Shown here: in pieces, positions 1 to 7,587 of the stretch
How the letters are laid out: each line of letters opens with the position of its first letter
Numbering within the stretch: the stretch's first letter is position 1
From: Parabacteroides timonensis
Lineage (GTDB): Bacteria; Bacteroidota; Bacteroidia; Bacteroidales; Tannerellaceae
Reading direction: 5' to 3'
Assembly (NCBI RefSeq): GCF_900128505.1
Contig: NZ_LT669940.1
Coordinates: 1,482,764 to 1,546,763 of the forward strand
DNA length: 64,000 bases
Notes under the pieces: model-generated
Told to the model about the DNA's origin: nothing
Seen by the model: the letters and a program-made list of their open reading frames with translations, nothing else
The model's database searches: none
Translations under genes and position numbers: made by a program

Positions 1-1
1 C

Positions 2-27
2 CTGCAATCTTTTTAAAAACAAGCCAT
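2..27. repeat. Repeat copy A downstream of the acetyltransferase gene
   Basis: This stretch matches 739-763 over about 25 bases, with one single-base indel and three or four substitutions. Both copies lie just downstream of the 3' end of a minus-strand gene (acetyltransferase here, sulfotransferase there). On the minus strand both contain ATGGCTTGT followed by an A-rich run and GATT(G/A)CAG. The second copy continues into a dnaB fragment; this one runs off the window edge. Confidence 0.5.
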
Positions 28-41
28 AAATTCTTGATTTT

Positions 42-656
42 TCAACGTCTCCAATATACATTTTCTTTTAACACTTTGGCTGGTACACCAGCAGCCAAAG
101 TGTTTGCAGGGATGTCCCTGCAAACAACTGCCCCGGCAGCAATAATCGCGCCATCACCAATATGTACCCCCTTTTGTATCATTGCATTAGAACCTATCCA
201 AACAGAATTGCCTATTTTTACCGGCAAACATCTTTCTCTTTTTCCGAAGGTATCCCCATGATCATGACCATCCGAATCACGAATAGTTACATTTCGTCCT
301 ATCAGCACATTATCCCCTATTGTAATATTTGATTCACACTCCAGATAGGTTCCATCATTCATCATACAATCGCCTATTACTAATCTTGCACCCGAATGAA
401 CCACTATATTTACGTCAGCAATCCACAATGTATCAATAACTAAATCACCTGCCAGCCAAATATTACATGACGACCTTTTTTTAAAGGCAGACCTATTTAT
501 CAATTCTTTTTCTACAGACAAAAAACCATTTTTAGCAACGGTTATTGTTGATGATTTAGATATCAAAATTTTTTTCCCTGACTTATAATAAGTCCACATT
601 TTAAAAATCGAGGCTATATATAAATACCGTTTAAATCTGGTTATCATATTCGACAT
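42..656 (-). CDS. Hexapeptide-repeat O-acetyltransferase (CatB/WcaF-like)
   Basis: This is a 204-residue protein whose C-terminal half (about residues 85-195) is a left-handed beta-helix acyltransferase. Hexapeptide turns such as IGDNVLIGRNVTI, VWIGSNAMI and IGDGAIIAAGAVV are visible, as is the active-site region DSDGHDH with its candidate catalytic histidine. It ends with the usual ANTLAAGVPAKVL tail. Family members move acetyl from acetyl-CoA to a sugar hydroxyl or amine. It is the leftmost gene of a glycan locus and lies 114 bases beyond the sulfotransferase, so it probably decorates the same glycan. The N-terminal ~70 residues are less conserved and basic. The acceptor sugar cannot be read from sequence. 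The fold assignment is secure and the role is inferred from context. Confidence 0.85.
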   Translation of the reverse strand: MSNMITRFKRYLYIASIFKMWTYYKSGKKILISKSSTITVAKNGFLSVEKELINRSAFKKRSSCNIWLAGDLVIDTLWIADVNIVVHSGARLVIGDCMMNDGTYLECESNITIGDNVLIGRNVTIRDSDGHDHGDTFGKRERCLPVKIGNSVWIGSNAMIQKGVHIGDGAIIAAGAVVCRDIPANTLAAGVPAKVLKENVYWRR

Positions 657-691
657 GATTAATAATTAGTATATTAATAGAATCTATCTAG

Positions 692-742
692 ATGTTGTAT
701 TTCTCGGCACGGTAAACAAAAATGACCACATCGGCTATCTGT
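692..742 (-). pseudogene. Stray 51-bp fragment of the dnaB paralog
   Basis: These 51 bases match 1835-1885, inside the intact DnaB-like gene, with three mismatches. On the minus strand the fragment still reads IADVVIFVYRAEKYNI in frame and then meets a TAG stop. It lies in the gap between the sulfotransferase and acetyltransferase genes. The simplest reading is a scar left when DNA was inserted into, or recombined beside, a dnaB copy. Confidence 0.85.
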
Positions 743-763
743 AATCTTTTCAAGACAAGCCAT
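739..763. repeat. Repeat copy B downstream of the sulfotransferase gene
   Basis: This is the partner of 2-27. It joins the sulfotransferase 3' end to the dnaB fragment at 692-742. Read with the fragment, it forms a continuous minus-strand frame (WLVLKRLQ then IADVVIF). Confidence 0.5.
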
Positions 764-770
764 TGATGCT

Positions 771-1664
771 TCACCAATCCATACGATACCCTATCAAATC
801 AAAGAATTTATCATTCCATGGCTTGAAAAACTGGGTTAAAGATTGTTTACATTCAACAGGAATCTGTTGAATGTAAACTCCCACATGGGAGTTTTTCAAT
901 TCATCTTCTTTCCATGAAAAATGAGAGATACCCAAAAAATCTTCTATTCGATGTAAAGTCTCCTTTTTATGTTTCTTCAATTCTACATTTTCTATAATCA
1001 AAATTTGTTCCGGATTAAAATACTGATAATAACGTTCCAATTGATCACTATATAAACCACGCCGTATAAAATCCGGATAGTTGAATGCTGACGGTAAATA
1101 AGAACCTGTTTCTCTGATCTTCCGAAATTCTTCTTCTATAAACCAGGAAAAGGGATATTTTACAGGATCTTTCAAATAATCTAAATATTCCTGATCAGGA
1201 TCTTCTCTAATAGTTATTTTTTTCTGTGCTAACAGACAATGCATATTATATTCAGAAAAAGCACGACTAACTGGTTCACGTACTAAAAAAATCAAACGAG
1301 CTGCCGGGTTATGACACCAAATACGTTTCGGAACTTCATCCCGATATACATTTATAGGAGTCGCTTCGAAAAATAAATGCTTCCGGTTCGATTTAAAGAC
1401 TTTCCTGCCTGAAAACAAAGCTCGTATTTCATTCTCAGTCGGATCTCTATAATTTGCCTTGGTAAATAATAAACTTTCTTTACGAACAGTCCCCACACAA
1501 TCAGGATGCTTATCCAAATATTCAAACAAAGCTGTTGTTCCAGATTTTTGTGCCCCGATAATAACAAAATCTATCTTTTTTGCTTTTCCACTCAATAGTA
1601 AAGACAAAAAGGAGACTTTATTTATTACGATTTTACCGGCACGAAACAGAAAATTCATTCTCAT
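771..1664 (-). CDS. PAPS-dependent sulfotransferase
   Basis: This is a 297-residue cytosolic sulfotransferase-family protein (Sulfotransfer_1/3 fold). The 5'-phosphosulfate-binding loop is seen as IIGAQKSGTTALFEYL (about residues 35-50), and the 3'-phosphate motif as LVREPVSRAFSEYN (about residues 127-140). Such enzymes move sulfate from PAPS to a carbohydrate hydroxyl. Together with fucosyl- and sialyltransferase genes at 4.5-10.4 kb, it suggests a sulfated surface glycan. It begins 22 bases downstream of the DnaB-like gene, in the same direction, so it may be cotranscribed with it. A shorter antisense frame and a frame at 1352-1567 are shadows. The acceptor is unknown. Confidence 0.85.
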   Translation of the reverse strand: MRMNFLFRAGKIVINKVSFLSLLLSGKAKKIDFVIIGAQKSGTTALFEYLDKHPDCVGTVRKESLLFTKANYRDPTENEIRALFSGRKVFKSNRKHLFFEATPINVYRDEVPKRIWCHNPAARLIFLVREPVSRAFSEYNMHCLLAQKKITIREDPDQEYLDYLKDPVKYPFSWFIEEEFRKIRETGSYLPSAFNYPDFIRRGLYSDQLERYYQYFNPEQILIIENVELKKHKKETLHRIEDFLGISHFSWKEDELKNSHVGVYIQQIPVECKQSLTQFFKPWNDKFFDLIGYRMDW

Positions 1665-1686
1665 AATCTTATTCTTATTTTTTAAT

Positions 1687-3078
1687 TTATATCACCCTCG
1701 GATCATAATCCGTCAGGCAAGTCATCGCCGGGTTATACCGGAACTTGGCCACCCCTGTTGCCCCGTTACGATTCTTTGCCACCATCAGCAGACCTATTCC
1801 ACGAAGATCTTCCTTCGTTTTCGGATCATAGAAAATGTTGTATTTCTCGGCACGGTAAACGAAGATGACCACATCAGCTATCTGTTCGATCGCTCCCGAG
1901 TTGCGCAAGTCGCTCAAAACAGGGAAATGGGGAGCCTGACGATGGTCGCTCTCACGGTTCATCTGTGCCAGCAACACGACAGGGATCTGCATCTCTTCAG
2001 CCATCAACTTGATCTTACGGGTTATGTTACCCAACGCCAGATCTGTTGTTTCCTGCAAGTTCGTTTTCGATACCACGATATTGATCAGGTTCAGATAGTC
2101 GATGAAAAGCAACGCCAGTTTATTCTGTTTATACAACACCTGCGCCTTGGCACGAATATCTTCCACCGTATCCGAACCGCAATACTCGATCGTGATCGGC
2201 AGATGGTCCAGCTCTTTTCGAGCAGCTTCCAGACGAATACGTTCCGATTGGTTCGTTCCTTTAAAGCGTATACGATCGGCATCGATCCCGCTGAGCATCG
2301 ACAACAGACGCATCACATTATCCTCCTTGCTCATCTCCACACTGAAGAAAGCAACCGCTTTACCCTGGCGGGCTGCCTGTAACGCCATCCACAACGCGAC
2401 AGCCGATTTCCCCATCGAGGGACGGCCCGGTATCACGATCAACTCGCCCGGATACAAACCGCCTGTCAGCGTATCCAAGTCACGCAGACCGGTACGGATT
2501 TGCTTACTTATGCCCGCTTCGCGTTCCGTCTGCTCCTGATATGATTTTTCCAATACGCGGGCGGCCACCTTCCCTGCATCCTCCATCGAAGAGGAACGGG
2601 TGAGTTCTCCACGCAGGGAACCGGCAAGCTCCTCCACACCTGCAAGCAACACAGCCACGTCCGCCGAAGGCTGTACAGCCTGCACTTCTTTCTCTCTCAG
2701 TCCGTTCACTAGTTGGCGCAGTGTATAACAGCGCACCAGTTCATCGGTATGGATACGGATATGGCTGTCATTGCGCACATCGAGCAACATCTCCGACAAG
2801 AATAAAAGTCCGTCCAGCTTTCCATACATGGCAGAGTCCAACCGCCGCATTTCATCTTCAACCGTCAACATATCTACTCCCTTACCGGCTTCTACCAACG
2901 ACAGGATCGCTTCGTACACAAAGCGGATCCCGCTGTGGCTGAACATCTCTGCACGCAAACGGTCGCGCACGTCGAAGATGGCATCCGGGCTGCTCAGTAG
3001 TCCGGCTATAACCGCCTGTTCCATCGGGAGATTCACATTCGGAGTGATCTCCCGTTTTGTTTTCTGTGTGCTTTCCAT
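1687..3078 (-). CDS. DnaB-type replicative helicase paralog
   Basis: This 463-residue protein has the two-domain DnaB layout. An N-terminal helical domain (NLPMEQAVIAGLLSSPDAIFDV, about residues 15-110) is followed by a RecA-type helicase domain with Walker A PGRPSMGKSAVALW (near residue 215), the H2-like ALLFIDYLNLI, and a C-terminal VFVYRAEKYNI...LMVAKNRNGATG motif. It overlaps the upstream winged-helix gene by one base (TGATG), which implies translational coupling. The pair looks like a phage or plasmid replication module (initiator plus helicase) embedded in a glycan locus, and not the chromosomal dnaB. That role is inferred. A 51-bp part of it is duplicated at 692-742. Confidence 0.9.
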   Translation of the reverse strand: MESTQKTKREITPNVNLPMEQAVIAGLLSSPDAIFDVRDRLRAEMFSHSGIRFVYEAILSLVEAGKGVDMLTVEDEMRRLDSAMYGKLDGLLFLSEMLLDVRNDSHIRIHTDELVRCYTLRQLVNGLREKEVQAVQPSADVAVLLAGVEELAGSLRGELTRSSSMEDAGKVAARVLEKSYQEQTEREAGISKQIRTGLRDLDTLTGGLYPGELIVIPGRPSMGKSAVALWMALQAARQGKAVAFFSVEMSKEDNVMRLLSMLSGIDADRIRFKGTNQSERIRLEAARKELDHLPITIEYCGSDTVEDIRAKAQVLYKQNKLALLFIDYLNLINIVVSKTNLQETTDLALGNITRKIKLMAEEMQIPVVLLAQMNRESDHRQAPHFPVLSDLRNSGAIEQIADVVIFVYRAEKYNIFYDPKTKEDLRGIGLLMVAKNRNGATGVAKFRYNPAMTCLTDYDPRVI

Positions 3079-3572
3079 CAGTTCACCAGTCCTTTCTGTC
3101 CGCTATTCGGTTGATAAAAATTCATCGCCTGGCTAAAAATATCTTCACCGGCTTCACTCTCCAAAGGCTGCGCCGGTACCTGCAACTTACCAGCTTCATT
3201 GAAAACCGGTATCAACGGCTCATAATCGGTCAGGCAGATCAGTTTATAGCCTGTAAGTTCTTTCACCTGCAAAAAATGACCGACTTCCAAACGTTCCAGG
3301 CATTTCTTTACCGACTTGCGACACAAACCCGTCAGACCGGCAATCTCCGAAAAGGTGGTAATCCATTCGCCCGGACGGCAGACATACGTAAATTCATTCA
3401 GACAAACCATCCCTTCACGGAAATAAGCAAACGTCTGTACACAAAGCAACACCTGAGCCAGGTGACGCTGTTCCTTGTTCGTGCCGAAAGAAGCTTTCAT
3501 CACATTTCTCCCTACCCGCAGATAACCGCCCTTACGATAACCCGGTGTCATGTTTTCATTACATTTCGTCAT
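3078..3572 (-). CDS. Winged-helix replication-initiator-like protein
   Basis: This is a 164-residue protein with no confident named family. Residues about 75-125 (EWITTFSEIAGLTGLCRKSVKKCLERLEVGHFL) have the pattern of a winged helix-turn-helix, as in primosomal or phage replication proteins that partner a DnaB helicase. Its stop overlaps the DnaB-like start by one base, so the two are coupled. ATG at 3572 is preceded by a GAAGAAA ribosome-binding stretch; a second in-frame ATG lies seven codons in. The C-terminus is acidic and low in structure. I infer helicase loading or initiation from context. A transcription regulator is the main alternative. Confidence 0.65.
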   Translation of the reverse strand: MTKCNENMTPGYRKGGYLRVGRNVMKASFGTNKEQRHLAQVLLCVQTFAYFREGMVCLNEFTYVCRPGEWITTFSEIAGLTGLCRKSVKKCLERLEVGHFLQVKELTGYKLICLTDYEPLIPVFNEAGKLQVPAQPLESEAGEDIFSQAMNFYQPNSGQKGLVN

Positions 3573-3888
3573 GATTTCTTCGTTTTTTGTGAATAATTAA
3601 AGTGTCACAGGCAAAGTCGCACTAAAGTCACATCTGATAGTTATTGATATTCATAACATTCGATCCGGTTACGATCAGTAAGGATTACACCCCCGGTTGC
3701 ACTCTCTTTAATATAGAATTAATATTATATATAATAAATACAAATAGGGCTGATCAAAAAAAATTGAAAGACTCGCTTGTCCGTTTACCTGATGCCGACA
3801 AATATAACGGCAAGCCGCGGTAAGGCGGTTTTGAGTTAAAATCAAGGAAAACAAAGAAAGAACAGCTCATTTCCAACCGATTAATTAT
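3573..3888. other. Intergenic region with one possible minus-strand promoter
   Basis: No convincing gene is present. An exact Bacteroidetes -7 box (TATATTTG on the minus strand) lies at 3799-3806, but no TTTG box sits 19-21 bases upstream, so it is a weak candidate for the winged-helix/DnaB pair. The rest is AT-rich with short palindromes near 3715-3740. Confidence 0.3.
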
Positions 3889-4338
3889 TTATTTTTTGAA
3901 TTGCTTTTGAGAGTATCTCTTAAATAACTCTAAAACATCCTCATATTCCAATAAGTCGCCGTACAAGCCTTGTTGTATACCCAAAAGTTCCATACTCAGA
4001 TCGAAGGTCAGATACATCATTATGGCCAGTTCGGGAGTCGAACAACCGAACATGTCATTCTTCTGCATGGCTGCCATTATGGCTATAAACAACGGTTTAT
4101 TATTTACTTTTATCAATGGGATATCAGGAATATCCGGCTGATAACCGAAAAAACTTAAAATGACCGGTTGGTAATATTCGAAAAAGCTTGTTGAAAACTT
4201 TTTCCATGACTTTTTTCCTTTTATCGATTCGGAAGTTCGCAAAAATATTGCACATTCAAGAACCTTCGTTTCATAATCGGGCAACTCTGCGATATTTACC
4301 CGAAAAACAGGAAAAGACAACTGATCTCCTCCCGACAT
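3889..4338 (-). CDS. Hypothetical protein
   Basis: This is a 149-residue protein that I do not recognise. It has no signal peptide and no clear transmembrane segment. The middle is hydrophobic (PLFIAIMAAM, ELAIMMYLTFDLSMELLGI) and likely helical, and the C-terminus is charged (ELFKRYSQKQFKK). It lies downstream of the alpha-1,3-fucosyltransferase on the same strand, separated from it by a 22-bp tandem repeat array. It may be the last gene of the glycosyltransferase block or an independent gene. Confidence 0.55.
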   Translation of the reverse strand: MSGGDQLSFPVFRVNIAELPDYETKVLECAIFLRTSESIKGKKSWKKFSTSFFEYYQPVILSFFGYQPDIPDIPLIKVNNKPLFIAIMAAMQKNDMFGCSTPELAIMMYLTFDLSMELLGIQQGLYGDLLEYEDVLELFKRYSQKQFKK

Positions 4339-4425
4339 GACATAAAAATTTTTTATTCATACAAATTTATTTTTATGGTCGGAAACGAGCTGCTTTATTT
4401 CATTTTAACAGATTATTTCTGGGAA

Positions 4426-4513
4426 AAAAGTCCGGTCTTTTGATTTTAAAAGTCCCTTATTTTGAAATCAAAAGTCCCGTCTTAACATTTCAAAACACCC
4501 TTATTTTATCCGT
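4426..4513. repeat. Four 22-bp degenerate tandem repeats
   Basis: Contiguous units start at 4426, 4448, 4470 and 4492. Each begins AAAAGTCC or a variant (AAAACACC in the fourth), followed by a T-rich half. The fourth unit overlaps the stop codon and last codons of the GT10 gene. The unit length is not a multiple of three. Units 1 and 2 also form an inverted pair (CTTTTGATTT at 4437-4446 with AAATCAAAAG at 4465-4474). There are no spacers, so this is not CRISPR. Confidence 0.75.
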
Positions 4514-5487
4514 CTGTTGAGGGTTGTTAATTTTCTTTCAACCTTTCTATATCCTTTACAAACAGGACTATTATAGTATGATACCATTGATTTCTTTAAA
4601 GCAATATAGCCTCGATTGCAGCCGTATTCCGTATGTCGATAAGCTTCGTCGATCGGCTGATCAAAAATATGACGAAAAAAGGCTTTCTCCTTTTCCATTT
4701 CAATCTCATAAAACTCTTCGAAACTATTCCCATACGGCCAAAACGGAGTCATTACTTTCTCCAGATAAGCCGTATCGTCCTTATCCAAACGGATAATCTC
4801 TTCTACGGCTTCTTCAACAGAAGAAAATTGCATAAGATTAACAAACGAGTTCGGATGGTAATCCGAACTGATATTGGGGTTGCCCCAATAAACCGGCAAC
4901 GATTGAGCCAGAAAAGGCTCATATATTTTTTCTGTCGTATATCCCCGGATACTGGAATTTTCGATCGCCAATGAAAACTTATACTCTCTTTGAAAAGAAA
5001 GCTTATCTTTTACTCTCTCTCCCATATTGTTCAGAAAAGCGCCTCCGGAGTCGATCCGCTTATATTTAGATAATTCCTTGAATATTCTTTCGCGATAAGG
5101 AAAAGCATTGTCGTTATTGGAATACACGAAATTACAAAATTTGCGATTCAACAATTCATCCGGTGTCAGATTAAATTTAACAGCATTTCTACCCTTCTTA
5201 TACAATGTCAGATAATGATGATAAATCCGGTCTCCGGCTTGAATATCCGAAAGGCAAACGGCATAATCGCATAGATTCAGATCCGGAATTATATTTTCAC
5301 CGCACCAGAATATTTTTATACAATCGGTATAGAATAGATGATTGTTTCCGAAACAAGAAAAAAATAAATAATCAGGATGTTCTCTATCGATAATAATATC
5401 ATACTCATCCAATAAAAAGCCTAAATGATATTTGTAATCAGAACCTTCCCAAAAATCAGTAAAATAGCAACGTATCTTCTGTTTCAT
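4501..5487 (-). CDS. GT10 alpha-1,3/4-fucosyltransferase
   Basis: This 328-residue protein carries the hallmark alpha-1,3-fucosyltransferase block: YKFSLAIENSSIRGYTTEKI followed by YEPFLAQSLPVYWGNPNI (about residues 165-205). GT10 enzymes transfer fucose from GDP-fucose to the GlcNAc of LacNAc or a related acceptor, giving Lewis-type structures. The C-terminus is basic (YRKVERKLTTLNRRIK), as in bacterial members that bind the inner membrane peripherally. It starts 11 bases after the OmpA-like lipoprotein and is part of a run with the GT11, GT52 and CMP-sialate synthetase genes. A 22-bp repeat array overlaps its 3' end. Family is secure; acceptor and linkage are inferred. Confidence 0.9.
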   Translation of the reverse strand: MKQKIRCYFTDFWEGSDYKYHLGFLLDEYDIIIDREHPDYLFFSCFGNNHLFYTDCIKIFWCGENIIPDLNLCDYAVCLSDIQAGDRIYHHYLTLYKKGRNAVKFNLTPDELLNRKFCNFVYSNNDNAFPYRERIFKELSKYKRIDSGGAFLNNMGERVKDKLSFQREYKFSLAIENSSIRGYTTEKIYEPFLAQSLPVYWGNPNISSDYHPNSFVNLMQFSSVEEAVEEIIRLDKDDTAYLEKVMTPFWPYGNSFEEFYEIEMEKEKAFFRHIFDQPIDEAYRHTEYGCNRGYIALKKSMVSYYNSPVCKGYRKVERKLTTLNRRIK

Positions 5488-5498
5488 ATCCGTAACCT

Positions 5499-6653
5499 TT
5501 ACTTCTCTAAAACAGACATATTCTCACGTGCCAGACGTGGATTCAGTGGCATATACTTGCGAAAGTAAGCAATGGCTGTTTCTTTGTCTCCATCCATCAA
5601 AGCCAAAACACCTAAATTATTATAGGCCCGCTGATCTCCTTCCACCTGATTAAAAAAGTAACGGGCCGATTCTTTATCTCCCTGCGACAAGGCAGCTGCT
5701 GCCGCATTCAATTGGGCTATTTTACAAGTAGGATAAGTATAGGCTGCTATTTCATATATTTCACGATATTGTTCCGTGCCGGGACGGTATAAAGCGGCTA
5801 CGCGAAAGAAATCGGAAAGAGAGACTTTGTCCGGTTGGCTATATACTTTTTCGATTAATAGAGGATCATTAACGGATACTGTTTCCGACTCTGTTTCAAC
5901 AGCTAATTCCATTCGTCGCAAACGGCTGAAAAAGCTCTTCTCGATGTCTTTGTAAACTGCTCCGTTATCTATCGCTTTGATTTGTTTACGGCGGCTGTCC
6001 GGATCATCGGTCAGCTGAAAGATAGAAAGTACACGACTGCTATATTTTTTATCCGATCCGGCAATAAGGCGTTGCAGGCCTTCCCAGTCTTCTCCTACCC
6101 AATCGACTGATACCGGATAACCGGATGGCATCTTGAACTGCTTCTGCAGATAGTTTTTAAACTGGATGGCACGGTTACCCGCCAGACGCTCATTTTCTTT
6201 CGTGTTGCCGTCGGGAGAGGCATATCCCATGATCCGGATATTCTTTACTCTTCCACCGGCTGATTGCAACAGGGCTTTCAGGTGTTCTTCGAATTTTGCC
6301 AGTTCGGCACGGTTGTTCCCATATTTCGGATTGACCTGAATGCCGTTGGCAGGAAAATCGATATAGGCGGTCAGCTTCTCCACCGATACTTTCGGTGCCA
6401 GTTCTTCGTCCGGTGTAATGTAGTTGATCATCCGGCTATAGACCGACTGGGCGTCTACCTGCAGCTGAGGAATCTGCATGCTTCGGGTGAACGATGACAC
6501 AGGCTGCTGAATTTCCTGCTCCGATACGGTTGATACGGTACCCGCCGCAATTGCATAGAGGTCGGCAGAGGGTGCTTGCTTCTGTGTGTGGCAAGCCGGT
6601 AGGACAGCCAGCAAACCGAGGCCGGCTATTCCTTTTAAAAATCTTTTTTGCAT
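5499..6653 (-). CDS. OmpA-like lipoprotein with C-terminal TPR-like region
   Basis: This is a 384-residue lipoprotein. The signal peptide ends in a lipobox (LLAVLPAC, Cys near residue 21), so it should be anchored to a membrane. Residues about 105-200 resemble an OmpA/MotB peptidoglycan-binding domain (IRIMGYASPDGNTKENERLAGNRA). The C-terminal third (YPTCKIAQLNAAAAALSQGD, RAYNNLGVLALMDGDKETA) looks like tetratricopeptide repeats. It lies 12 bases after the GT11 gene and 11 bases before GT10, so it is cotranscribed with glycan enzymes, which is an odd place for such a protein. It could help organise export or cell-wall attachment of the glycan, or be its carrier. That is inference only. Confidence 0.75.
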   Translation of the reverse strand: MQKRFLKGIAGLGLLAVLPACHTQKQAPSADLYAIAAGTVSTVSEQEIQQPVSSFTRSMQIPQLQVDAQSVYSRMINYITPDEELAPKVSVEKLTAYIDFPANGIQVNPKYGNNRAELAKFEEHLKALLQSAGGRVKNIRIMGYASPDGNTKENERLAGNRAIQFKNYLQKQFKMPSGYPVSVDWVGEDWEGLQRLIAGSDKKYSSRVLSIFQLTDDPDSRRKQIKAIDNGAVYKDIEKSFFSRLRRMELAVETESETVSVNDPLLIEKVYSQPDKVSLSDFFRVAALYRPGTEQYREIYEIAAYTYPTCKIAQLNAAAAALSQGDKESARYFFNQVEGDQRAYNNLGVLALMDGDKETAIAYFRKYMPLNPRLARENMSVLEK

Positions 6654-6665
6654 GATTGGTTATTA

Positions 6666-7583
6666 TTATTTTCTTATTATTGATTTTTTCAATGAAGAGA
6701 TAATCCTTTTTAAGCGATCTCTTGTATAACTATATCTATTATTTATATAACGGCATCCACCATATATATAACAACGTCCACCATAGAAATAATAATCAAA
6801 TTCTCCGAAAGGAACAGGGATCCAATTCTTCGGACATAAATCGCTAGTATTAAATCTCTTCTTATTTTTAAGACAAAACCCAAACCAAGGATCCGGATAT
6901 AACACTTTTTTATCCGGATTAGGATTCAACCAGGCTCCCCACCATGAAAAAGTTGAATTACTAATAATATTATGCGTACACATTGACTGCAAATACAGGT
7001 CGATTAAGGGAGGCTCATTTTCAACAAAATAAAAGTTATCCCCTTTAAAATGCGTTTTACACCACTCTATGTCATCACTTATAACCAAAAAACACATCGT
7101 CTTATCAAAATAACTTATTGCCTTATTAAAATAGGACATCCTACATACAGGATGCCTATATTCCAATTTCAAATAATCTCCTCGACGAACATTTATAGCT
7201 ACAGTTTTTCTTTGAAATATAAAACCATAGTTATCACGTATATATTTTTCAGTAATTTCATCTATCTTGAATAAATCATACACAAGATCCTTGTCAAAAT
7301 ATTTTTCCGATTGAAAATATCCATTCAATAGAAGATTATCTTGCAATGGTAACATTTCATACGAAGAGCCGGTTTCATTATATTCTGTAACATTTTCCGG
7401 ATAAACATCTTGAAAATCGATTTTGGATAAAATCGATTTTCGGAAGATTTGTAAATCTGATAAATGATGATAATCGCATATCAAAGCCTTATAAGAGACT
7501 CCTAACTTCTTAGCCAAAGAGACTCCCGCAGCAATCTCAAATAAACAATTTCCTAATCGTCCATTCAAACATGTATATATCAT
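6666..7583 (-). CDS. GT11 alpha-1,2-fucosyltransferase
   Basis: The preferred start is ATG at 7583, giving about 305 residues that begin MIYTCLNGRLGNCLFEIAAG, the usual GT11 opening. An in-frame ATG at 7640 would overlap the upstream gene by 53 bases and add 19 residues not typical of the family. The donor-binding motif NVRRGDYL (about residue 155) and the conserved SNSTFSWWGAWLNPNP block (about 225-240) are seen. GT11 enzymes transfer fucose from GDP-fucose in alpha-1,2 linkage, commonly to galactose (H-antigen type). The start lies 4 bases after the stop of the sialyltransferase-like gene. Family is secure; acceptor is inferred. Confidence 0.9.
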   Translation of the reverse strand: MIYTCLNGRLGNCLFEIAAGVSLAKKLGVSYKALICDYHHLSDLQIFRKSILSKIDFQDVYPENVTEYNETGSSYEMLPLQDNLLLNGYFQSEKYFDKDLVYDLFKIDEITEKYIRDNYGFIFQRKTVAINVRRGDYLKLEYRHPVCRMSYFNKAISYFDKTMCFLVISDDIEWCKTHFKGDNFYFVENEPPLIDLYLQSMCTHNIISNSTFSWWGAWLNPNPDKKVLYPDPWFGFCLKNKKRFNTSDLCPKNWIPVPFGEFDYYFYGGRCYIYGGCRYINNRYSYTRDRLKRIISSLKKSIIRK

Positions 7584-7587
7584 TATA

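Noticed and set aside
4426..4513. CRISPR array
   Set aside because: The 22-bp units are contiguous without spacers, and no cas genes are present.
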